Positions 1 to 6,035 of a stretch of DNA of 11,032 nt are shown here, in pieces. The stretch is from Caldifarciminota bacterium (GTDB lineage Bacteria > Hydrothermota > Tepidihabitantia > SM23-42). The DNA lies in the NCBI GenBank assembly GCA_030671005.1, contig DAOVAN010000042.1, positions 1 to 11,032 of the forward strand. Direction: 5' to 3'. Each line of letters begins with the position of its first letter. Position 1 is the first letter of the stretch. The notes beneath the pieces are model-generated. The model searched no databases. It had not been told where the DNA came from and saw only the letters and a program-made list of their open reading frames with translations. The position numbers and the translations under genes are program-made.

Positions 1-1200
1 CATTTTACATATGTTTCTTGCATATTCAATGACCATACACTGCATACCGAGACAGATACCCAAAAAAGGTTTCTTGTTCTCGCGTGCGTATTTCACTATT
101 TTGATTTTGCCCTCGACCCCACGCATGCCGAATCCACCTGGAATTAGTATCCCATCTACATATGCCAGTGTATTCCCGAGTTGAATCTCATCCTCCATTC
201 TATCCGTATCAATCCACTTGATCTTCAACTTCGCGTCATTAGCCACTGCCGCATGATAAAGAGACTCCATTATGCTTTTATACGAGTCTCGCAGTTCAAC
301 ATATTTACCACAGACAGCGATTTCAACGGTTTTGGATGGCGACTTTGCTCTCTCCACGAAGAGCCTCCACTCCTCCAAATCAGGCTCACCCGCATCAATG
401 CCGAGATAAGATAAAATCAGGCTATCGAGCCCCTGTTTGTGAAACACGAGCGGTATCTCGTAAATACATTCAACGTCCACCGCATCGATCACCGCTTCCG
501 CCGGGACATTACAGAAGAGTGAAATCTTCTTGCGTTCCGTATCAGTCAGCCACGAATCGCTCCGGCAGACAAGAATATCGGGCTGGATGCCAATCGCCCT
601 CAATTCACGCACTGAGTGTTGGGTCGGCTTCGTCTTAAACTCACGGGCTGCCTTTAAGTAGGGCACAAGCGTTAGGTGCACATACATCGTGTTGTCCCGA
701 CCATGACTCAATCTCATCTGCCGTGCTGCCTCAAGGAACGGCTGGCCTTCAATGTCACCTACTGTACCACCAATTTCGGTTATCACCACATCGACGTTAT
801 TAGCATTCGCAAGCTTCATGACCCGTGATTTGATTTCGTCGGTTATATGAGGAACTACCTGGACCGTCTTCCCCAAATATTCACCACGCCTTTCTTTAGT
901 GATGACCGAATAATATATTTGCCCTGTTGTTATGTTGTTGTCGCGCGTAAGTGGATTATTCAAGAACCGCTCGTAGTGTCCCAAATCTAGGTCACACTCT
1001 GCCCCATCTTCAGTCACATAAACCTCGCCGTGTTGATACGGATTCATTGTTCCCGGATCAACATTTATGTAGGGATCGATCTTTTGCAACGTGACCTTGA
1101 GACCGTACGACTTAAGAAGCAATCCTATTGACGCCGTGGCAATACCTTTACCCAACGACGATACAACACCCCCGGTTACAAAGATGTATTTTGTTTCCAT
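1..1200 (-). CDS. pyrG: CTP synthase, C-terminal part cut off by the window edge
   Basis: Makes CTP from UTP, ATP and glutamine, the last step of pyrimidine nucleotide synthesis, in the cytosol. The first 400 residues are visible. The N-terminal synthase domain opens with METKYIFVTGG and the P-loop GGVVSSLGKG (about residues 10-19), followed by the family stretches IDPYINVDPGTM and EIGGTVGDIEGQPF. A class I glutamine amidotransferase domain starts near residue 295. It shows the oxyanion-strand motif IPGGFG and the nucleophile elbow GICLGMQ with Cys383. The catalytic His-Glu pair and about 140 residues expected from the usual length of 535-550 lie beyond position 1. The ATG at 1200 fits the family N-terminus exactly. 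It has no Shine-Dalgarno but sits 7 nt after a good -10 box, so the mRNA is probably leaderless. The gene is transcribed separately from the upstream regulator gene. Confidence 0.97.
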   Translation of the reverse strand, partial: METKYIFVTGGVVSSLGKGIATASIGLLLKSYGLKVTLQKIDPYINVDPGTMNPYQHGEVYVTEDGAECDLDLGHYERFLNNPLTRDNNITTGQIYYSVITKERRGEYLGKTVQVVPHITDEIKSRVMKLANANNVDVVITEIGGTVGDIEGQPFLEAARQMRLSHGRDNTMYVHLTLVPYLKAAREFKTKPTQHSVRELRAIGIQPDILVCRSDSWLTDTERKKISLFCNVPAEAVIDAVDVECIYEIPLVFHKQGLDSLILSYLGIDAGEPDLEEWRLFVERAKSPSKTVEIAVCGKYVELRDSYKSIMESLYHAAVANDAKLKIKWIDTDRMEDEIQLGNTLAYVDGILIPGGFGMRGVEGKIKIVKYARENKKPFLGICLGMQCMVIEYARNICKM

Positions 1201-1207
1201 CTATCAG

Positions 1208-1235
1208 AGTATAGTTATAAAAAGATGTATGTCAA
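1208..1235 (-). promoter_or_regulatory. Sigma-70-type promoter of pyrG, apparently giving a leaderless mRNA
   Basis: On the minus strand TTGACA (1235-1230) is a perfect -35 box, followed by a 16-nt spacer and TATACT (1213-1208), five of six to the -10 consensus. The usual start site falls at about 1201 or 1200, which is the A of the pyrG ATG. There is no purine-rich ribosome site between the -10 box and the ATG. The match is seen in the sequence; promoter activity and the start site are inferred. Confidence 0.75.
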
Positions 1236-1251
1236 GAAAACATGAATGCGG

Positions 1252-1465
1252 CTACTTCGAACATAGCGATCCTGTGCCAATTTTGTCCATCTCTTGGATA
1301 TGGCAACAAAATCGAGCATCTCCTGCGAACGTGATAATTCTATTACTTTCGCGAGCGAAGCGATACTGCGTCTACTGCGAGTGCAGCGATACTGCGAATG
1401 AAATGATCCTGCGCCTCTTGCGAACGTAGTGATACTGCAAATGAAATGATCCTGCGCCTATTGCG
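1252..1465. repeat. Degenerate tandem repeat family filling the spacer between the regulator gene and pyrG
   Basis: Two units are nearly identical: 1371-1415 (45 bp) and 1416-1458 (43 bp). Both run from a TCT..TGCGA start through GATACTGC and end with AATGAAATGATCCTGCGCC. A third copy begins at 1459 and stops after TATTGCG. Shorter, more diverged relatives lie at 1252-1278, 1321-1346 and 1347-1370. The core AGCGATACTGCG occurs exactly at 1359-1370 and 1385-1396 and with two changes at 1428-1439. The last copy covers the stop codon of the regulator gene (1458-1460). The core with GCGAGCGAAGCG resembles REP-like palindromes seen in several bacterial phyla; that is recalled resemblance, not a database match. 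Little strong hairpin potential remains (TTCGC-GA-GCGAA at 1348-1359). Confidence 0.75.
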
Positions 1466-2795
1466 TTTTTCTTTTTATGCCATAGGATTTTATCTTCATC
1501 CTGAGCGTATTCCGGTGAATACCCAACCGTGCCGCGGTTTCTGATAAATTCCAATTCGTCTGATCGAGTATTTCAGCAATGTGGTTTTTTTCTACATCGG
1601 CCAATGACTCATGAATCGTCTTTCTTCGCTTAGTATCACCTTCGAGTGGTATATCATTTTCGCTGATGTGAGCACTACGGCTGAGGACGACGGCCCGTTC
1701 CATAACGTTCTCAAGCTCTCTCACATTACCCGGCCAATTATATCGTACCAGCTTGTCAATCGCGCTCCGCGAAATGCTCTCTATATCACGACCGCACTTT
1801 TTCGAAAATTTCTCTACAAAATATTCCGCAAGCAACTTGATGTCTTCTCTTCTTTCTCGAAGCGCCGGAAGTCGAATGGTGATTACATTCAACCGGTAGA
1901 ACAAATCCTCGCGAAAAGTACCTTGTGCTATCTTTTCCTGTAGATCCTGATTGGTTGCCGTGATGAGTCTCACATCTACTTTTATGGACATATTACCGCC
2001 CAACCTCTCGAAGGTAAATTCCTGCAACACCCGCAAGAGCTTTACCTGCGTGCTGATCGGTATGTCGCCCACCTCATCCAAGAATAGCGTTCCCTTATGT
2101 GCAAACTCAAACTTACCAATCCTTTTCTTCTCGGCACCCGAGAAGGCACCCCGTTCATAGCCGAAGAACTCACTCTCGAGCAGAGTCTCGGGCAAGGCAG
2201 CACATGATATCGCAATGAAACGATTGTTCTTACGTGAACTCGCACTATGTATTAGGCGTGCAACCAAATCCTTACCAGTTCCTGACTCACCCAAGAGCAA
2301 AATGTTTGAGTCGGAACGTGCTATGCGCGATATGACACTCAGCATCTCGCGCATCTTGGGGCTATCGGCAATGAACGAATCAAATTTGAACTCGTCTTCG
2401 ACTGCTGCGCGTAGCATCTCCAACTCCTGATGCATGATCTGTTCGCCCTGAATGCGCTCGATGATCAACTCCAGTTCGTCGAGATTGAGCGGTTTATTCA
2501 AATAATCATAAGCCCCTCGTTTCATCGCTCGTACCGCAGACTCAACCGTACCGTAGCCTGTGAGAACTACGAAATACGTCTCTGGATCGATTTCTTTCAT
2601 TCTCTCGATCGTTTCGATGCCATCGAGTTCTGGCATTTTGAGGTCTAGGATAGCAAGATCAAAGCCGGTCGTGACATTCCTATCGATTGCCTCTTTCCCT
2701 GAGGCCGCGATTGAAACGGTGTAGCCTTTATTTCTTAAGAAACCAGCCAGCAAATCACGCTGCGCCTTTTCATCATCAACGACAAGGATATGCAT
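1458..2795 (-). CDS. NtrC-family response regulator, sigma-54-dependent transcription activator
   Basis: A 445-residue three-domain activator that, when phosphorylated by a histidine kinase, uses ATP to open sigma-54 RNA polymerase promoters. The receiver domain (1 to about 115) has the acidic pair D7/D8, phospho-acceptor D51 in ILDLKMPELDG, T79 and K101. The AAA+ domain (about 139-365) has Walker A GESGTGKD (169-176), the sigma-54 contact loop as GAFSGA (216-221; usual form GAFTGA), Walker B GTLFLDE (235-241) and the sensor region ATNQDL. A Fis-type helix-turn-helix lies at about 417-440. Length and order are standard. The ATG at 2795 starts 4 nt after the stop of the bactofilin-like gene with no clear Shine-Dalgarno, which suggests translational coupling. 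No histidine kinase is in the window, so its partner is unknown. The downstream repeat covers its last codons. Confidence 0.93.
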   Translation of the reverse strand: MHILVVDDEKAQRDLLAGFLRNKGYTVSIAASGKEAIDRNVTTGFDLAILDLKMPELDGIETIERMKEIDPETYFVVLTGYGTVESAVRAMKRGAYDYLNKPLNLDELELIIERIQGEQIMHQELEMLRAAVEDEFKFDSFIADSPKMREMLSVISRIARSDSNILLLGESGTGKDLVARLIHSASSRKNNRFIAISCAALPETLLESEFFGYERGAFSGAEKKRIGKFEFAHKGTLFLDEVGDIPISTQVKLLRVLQEFTFERLGGNMSIKVDVRLITATNQDLQEKIAQGTFREDLFYRLNVITIRLPALRERREDIKLLAEYFVEKFSKKCGRDIESISRSAIDKLVRYNWPGNVRELENVMERAVVLSRSAHISENDIPLEGDTKRRKTIHESLADVEKNHIAEILDQTNWNLSETAARLGIHRNTLRMKIKSYGIKRKTQ

Positions 2796-2799
2796 TCTG

Positions 2800-3960
2800 T
2801 TATATCAATTTCTTCGCTCTCATCTCCTTCATCAGATACCAACCACCGAGAAGGAGTGCACCAGCACCGAACAGCAGTACAAATATCCTGATGACGAAAC
2901 CAAGGATAGGTATCAGTCCGAGAATACGTAAAACCACATAACCAACAATAAATGAAAGGTAGAGTGAAATCGCCCCTTCCTTTTTGAAGAGCTGCAGTAT
3001 TTTTTCACCAACTACAAGGCCAACAAAGATGGATGCGGTGTAAAGGAGCACGCTGTACGTATAGATACCAACAACACCCAGAGGATAACCAATAAGGATA
3101 ACGAACATTATCAACGAGGCAATGGGAATCACGATGAGCCCCAGGAATCCGACGCCTAAGGATTTCCAAGGCTTACTGATCAGAGTATCCATAATCCGAC
3201 GCACACATTGACTGAAGAGCGCAATGAGAAGAACACCTACTATTACCTTGGCGATGAACAGCACAATCTTCAAGAAGGTAACGAAGAATGCAATCATGGG
3301 AGCGATAGCAAACAAGAATTCTCCGCCTTCTTTCTCCTCTGGTTTTTCAAACGTTGTCTCGCCTAGAATCGTAGCACCCTCTTCAATCACCGGTTCGCTC
3401 TCACTTGTCAAGATAAGATCACCCGCGATCTGAGCACTGGATTTCACCTTAATATCACCAGCCTTGATTTTCACGCGGCCGCCCTTACCAGTCATCACAA
3501 ACTTACCGACACTGCCTCTTATGGTGCCAGCAACATCTCCCCCGGCAGTGAACTTCCCAGCATATGCTCCGAGGTCTTTACCAATGCGGGCTTCGTCGCA
3601 GACACATACGCTGCCTCCGGTAAGGACGACGTTTCGGGTGATAACACCCTTAACCTCAATACTACGACCAGCTGCCCATACTGCTTCTATACTTTTCGCA
3701 TCTATGAATATATTCGCGGCACCAGTGAAAAGAGAGCCGCCGATATCACCCGTTATCGTCACTGTCTCTCCAAAGGCGAATACATCACCCGCGACCTTTC
3801 CTTCAACCTTGACGTTTTGCGCAATAAGAATGATGTCATCATCAACCACATCATCTGGACCAACTGCAGCGTATTCACCTATTCTCGATGTCAGCGTATA
3901 AGCCGGAGTGACGAATATGACAAGGGACAGTATACACAAAAGCCACCTAATGTTCTTCAT
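2800..3960 (-). CDS. Bactofilin-like (polymer-forming) protein with signal peptide and C-terminal membrane domain
   Basis: The 386-residue protein begins with a signal sequence (hydrophobic residues 6-20, probable cleavage after the Ala-Tyr-Thr region near 20-23). Residues about 40-200 are short beta repeats of the kind that form a right-handed helix, such as VKVEGKVAGDVFAFGETVTI, with regularly spaced Gly and Val/Ile. This is the pattern of bactofilin or polymer-forming domains. After a charged linker (205-212) come about five membrane segments: 215-249, which is long and could be two, 268-293, 296-317, 330-349 and 352-375. The tail is basic. By the positive-inside rule the beta domain is probably outside the cytoplasmic membrane, unlike classical cytoplasmic bactofilins. 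The function is unknown; a role in envelope scaffolding or sensing is inference. The ATG at 3960 has a very strong Shine-Dalgarno and a long structured leader. It is co-transcribed with the NtrC-type regulator. Confidence 0.8.
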   Translation of the reverse strand: MKNIRWLLCILSLVIFVTPAYTLTSRIGEYAAVGPDDVVDDDIILIAQNVKVEGKVAGDVFAFGETVTITGDIGGSLFTGAANIFIDAKSIEAVWAAGRSIEVKGVITRNVVLTGGSVCVCDEARIGKDLGAYAGKFTAGGDVAGTIRGSVGKFVMTGKGGRVKIKAGDIKVKSSAQIAGDLILTSESEPVIEEGATILGETTFEKPEEKEGGEFLFAIAPMIAFFVTFLKIVLFIAKVIVGVLLIALFSQCVRRIMDTLISKPWKSLGVGFLGLIVIPIASLIMFVILIGYPLGVVGIYTYSVLLYTASIFVGLVVGEKILQLFKKEGAISLYLSFIVGYVVLRILGLIPILGFVIRIFVLLFGAGALLLGGWYLMKEMRAKKLI

Positions 3961-3962
3961 AA

Positions 3963-3971
3963 CACCTCCTT
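3963..3971 (-). promoter_or_regulatory. Very strong Shine-Dalgarno of the bactofilin-like gene
   Basis: AAGGAGGTG on the minus strand is complementary to nine bases of the 16S rRNA 3' end and stands just before the ATG at 3960. It fixes the start codon, and it contrasts with pyrG, the HD gene and the patatin gene, which have none. Confidence 0.85.
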
Positions 3972-4002
3972 GACTAAAAACCGAGAAACGTATAGCGGTT
4001 AC

Positions 4003-4090
4003 GGTTACGAGGCCCGTATCGTCAAAGGTAGACCGGTTACGTTATGGCAGACGTAAGACGTATCCTCTAAACGAAACGGGCATCGTTACC
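4003..4090. repeat. Imperfect 20-bp inverted repeat in the leader of the bactofilin-like gene
   Basis: Bases 4003-4022 match the reverse complement of 4071-4090 at 17 of 20 positions (GGTTACGAGGCCCGTATCGT against GGTAACGATGCCCGTTTCGT), with 48 bases between the arms. Further GGTTACG words at 3997-4009 and 4035-4041 belong to the same pattern. It could be a long stem in the mRNA leader or paired binding sites for a DNA-binding protein. Confidence 0.6.
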
Positions 4091-4129
4091 TTTACCAAAA
4101 ACGTCACCTTTTGAATATCGAGCCCTTGC

Positions 4130-4166
4130 GATTCTTGCCCAAATCTACGATTTGGCTCCAAGAATC
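4130..4166 (-). promoter_or_regulatory. Hairpin B in the leader of the bactofilin-like gene
   Basis: On the minus strand GATTCTTG pairs with CAAGAATC (8 bp), then across a small GAG/G internal loop CCAAATC pairs with GATTTGG (7 bp), closed by a GTA loop. No T-run follows, so it is not a standard intrinsic terminator. GAGCC in its left side (4158-4154) can also pair with GGCTC just downstream (4124-4120), which would allow an alternative fold. Confidence 0.65.
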
Positions 4167-4170
4167 AGCA

Positions 4171-4197
4171 TCCCGTAGCATATCCATGCTATCGGGA
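4171..4197 (-). promoter_or_regulatory. Hairpin A in the leader of the bactofilin-like gene
   Basis: On the minus strand TCCCG pairs with CGGGA and TAGCAT with ATGCTA around a GGAT loop, with a single bulged A. This gives an 11-bp stem in 27 nt. It starts about 10 nt after the predicted transcription start and lies 4 nt before hairpin B. No T-run follows. Confidence 0.65.
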
Positions 4198-4213
4198 CTA
4201 AAGCCTTTATTTA

Positions 4214-4241
4214 ATGATATACACGAATCTAAAAAAATCAA
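4214..4241 (-). promoter_or_regulatory. Sigma-70-type promoter for the bactofilin-like and regulator genes
   Basis: On the minus strand TTGATT (4241-4236) and TATCAT (4219-4214), five of six to consensus, are separated by 16 nt. The expected start is near 4207, giving a leader of about 245 nt before the ATG at 3960. It lies directly upstream of hairpins A and B, which supports the leader being transcribed as a unit. Activity is inferred. Confidence 0.55.
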
Positions 4242-4337
4242 CCCTTCCTTGTGAAGATATGGTATTTAGGTCAGGGTCAGGATGCTGGATTCTGCATGTT
4301 CTCGAGCGGAAAAAGGGAGAAACAACTGTTTAAAGAA

Positions 4338-6032
4338 TCAGTCGAATTTGATTTTAAGTTCTCTGAGCTGCTCTGGGGAAACTGCATCAGGAATTCCCTC
4401 TAATAAACCCTGTGCCGTGGTTGTCTTTGGAAACGCAATCACATCCCTGAGTGATTTCAAACCAGCAAGAATCATGACAATACGGTCAATCCCGGGTGCG
4501 ATACCACCATGCGGGGGAGCACCGTACTCCAGCGCATCGAGTAACATTGTGTACTTCTTCTTAGCCATCCCGGCGATAGCAAAAAGCTTTTCCTGCAATT
4601 GGCGGTTGTGATTCCTAATACTACCTGAGGCGAGTTCATTACCGTTGCAAACCAAGTCATATAATCTACCATGTACGGTTAAGGGCTCCTTCTCAAGATA
4701 TTTCAGGTCTTCTGCTTGCGGCTGGGTGAATATATGATGGCTAGGTACCAACCTGCCTGTTTTTTCATCAACCTCGAATATCGGAAAGTCAGTCACCCAC
4801 AAGAACCTAAACCCTGGCTCATGCAGATTCAATTCAGCAGCAAGCTCATTTCTCAGCTGACCAAGGAAAGGAAAGACCTTATCGTCACCAGCCGTAACGA
4901 TCAGCAAGTTCCCTCTTTCGAATCTGAGCTTTGCAGCGGTATTCTCATCCAGCAACTTCGCAATACTGCCACTATACTTCTCTTCCCTTTTGGCCCAAAA
5001 CACTCCAATCAACCCAGCATTCTTGGCCTGCTCGTTTATCTCGTCTAGTCTCTTTCTCGAAATACCGCCACCTTCATCAATCATCAATCCTCTGATCTCT
5101 CCTTTATCGCGGAACGGCGGGAAATCTTTTTCCTCCAAAGCTTCCTTGACATTTATGATCTCCATCCCAAAACGTAAATCGGGTTTGTCTGTTCCATATC
5201 GTCGTATTGATTGTTCATAAGGCAATCTTGGAAAAGGGATCTTCAATTCCTGATTCAGCACTGTTTTCACGATGTGAACAAACATACCCTCGGTAAGGCC
5301 GAATACATCATCCTCATCGACAAAAGACATCTCAATATCGATCTGTGTATGCTCGGGCTGTCGGTCATGACGTGGATCTTCGTCGCGCATACAACGTGCG
5401 ATCTGATAATACCGTTCGAACCCAGCAACCATCAAAAGCTGTTTATACATCTGGGGAGACTGGGCTAGAGCATAAAATTTACCTGGATAGAGACGTGATG
5501 GCACCAGATAATCCCTGGCACCCTCAGGCATGCTACGGGTCAAAATCGGAGTCTCGATTTCAATGAAATCATATCCATTCAAGTATTCGCGCATGGCACT
5601 AATGACTTTATGCCTAAATATGATACTCTTCTGCACCGGTGCACGGCGCAAATCGAGATAGCGATAGCGCAAGCGCAACTCCTCACTAGCCTTAACATCA
5701 CTTTCGACAACAAAGGGCGGAACCTTAGATTTCGCCAATAGCTCGAATCTCTCGACATGCATTTCTACTCCGCCCGTTACCATCTTTGGATTCTTCTGCC
5801 CATCAGGGCGTTCCTTCAAAACCCCTGCAGCATAAAGGCAGTCTTGTAGACCAAGACTCCCGGCTTCAGGAAACTTCTGCGGATCAATAACAAGCTGCAA
5901 AACACCAGTCCGATCCCTCAGGTCAACAAAGATCAAACCGCCCAGGTTTCTTATTCGGTCAATCCAGCCAAAAGTTGCTACCTGGCTGCCGATTCTATCT
6001 TCTTGGATCTGATTATGAAATAGTTCTTTGAT
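4338..6032 (-). CDS. aspS: Aspartyl-tRNA synthetase, probable AUC start codon
   Basis: Charges tRNA-Asp with aspartate; class II, cytosolic homodimer. From 6032 the protein is 564 residues, near the usual 580-600. An OB-fold anticodon domain (1 to about 100; WIDRIRNLGG, then VDLRDRTG) leads into the class II core. Motif 1 is at about 160-180 (ETPILTRSMPEGARDYLVPS), QSPQMYKQLLM at 191-201, motif 2 at 214-236 with RDEDPRHDRQPEHTQIDIE, a GAD-type insertion lies at about 318-450, and motif 3 is GIAPGIDRIVM (510-520). The frame is open back to the glyS stop codon, but it holds no ATG, GTG or TTG before a TTG at 5936, which would remove the first 32 residues and break the OB fold. ATC at 6032 stands 6 nt after AGGAG, exactly where the family's Met lies. 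Leu30 matches the residue reported for tRNA-Asp-discriminating enzymes (His in the non-discriminating type), a weak indicator. It is the last gene of the HD-glyQ-glyS-aspS operon. Confidence 0.93.
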   Translation of the reverse strand: MKELFHNQIQEDRIGSQVATFGWIDRIRNLGGLIFVDLRDRTGVLQLVIDPQKFPEAGSLGLQDCLYAAGVLKERPDGQKNPKMVTGGVEMHVERFELLAKSKVPPFVVESDVKASEELRLRYRYLDLRRAPVQKSIIFRHKVISAMREYLNGYDFIEIETPILTRSMPEGARDYLVPSRLYPGKFYALAQSPQMYKQLLMVAGFERYYQIARCMRDEDPRHDRQPEHTQIDIEMSFVDEDDVFGLTEGMFVHIVKTVLNQELKIPFPRLPYEQSIRRYGTDKPDLRFGMEIINVKEALEEKDFPPFRDKGEIRGLMIDEGGGISRKRLDEINEQAKNAGLIGVFWAKREEKYSGSIAKLLDENTAAKLRFERGNLLIVTAGDDKVFPFLGQLRNELAAELNLHEPGFRFLWVTDFPIFEVDEKTGRLVPSHHIFTQPQAEDLKYLEKEPLTVHGRLYDLVCNGNELASGSIRNHNRQLQEKLFAIAGMAKKKYTMLLDALEYGAPPHGGIAPGIDRIVMILAGLKSLRDVIAFPKTTTAQGLLEGIPDAVSPEQLRELKIKFD

Positions 6033-6035
6033 AGT

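Larger units (their letters stand above)
3961..4337. other. Intergenic region between aspS and the bactofilin-like gene: promoter plus structured leader
   Basis: This 377-bp gap contains no credible gene on either strand. Read on the minus strand it holds, in order: the aspS downstream stretch without a convincing intrinsic terminator, a promoter (4241-4214), two hairpins (4197-4171 and 4166-4130), a 20-bp imperfect inverted repeat (arms 4090-4071 and 4022-4003) with several GGTTACG-like words, and a strong Shine-Dalgarno just before the ATG at 3960. The stretch 4270-4300, with a TCAGGGTCAGG run and ATGC-tggattct-GCAT, looks like decayed repeat sequence without a clear role. Confidence 0.7.

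Noticed and set aside
336..638. Plus-strand open frame of 100 codons opposite pyrG
   Set aside because: It lies fully within a clear CTP synthase coding region on the other strand.
1266..1279. Minus-strand TGGCAC...GC resembling a sigma-54 -24/-12 promoter upstream of pyrG
   Set aside because: The GG and GC elements are one base too close, the second T of TTGC is a C, and the sequence lies in a diverged copy of the local repeat.
1321..1465. Repeat array considered as CRISPR
   Set aside because: Units are adjacent, uneven in length and degenerate, with no unique spacers of constant length and no cas genes.
3464..3901. Plus-strand open frame of 145 codons opposite the bactofilin-like gene
   Set aside because: It is low-complexity Pro/Thr/Ser-rich, the mirror of a Gly/Val beta-repeat gene, with no family resemblance.
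4130..4197. Hairpins A and B as intrinsic terminators of the aspS operon
   Set aside because: Neither is followed by a T-run on the minus strand, and a promoter directly precedes them, so a leader element fits better.
5934..5936. TTG as start of aspS
   Set aside because: It lies inside the conserved GGLIFVDLRDR strand; starting there removes the first 32 residues of the OB fold and has no ribosome site.
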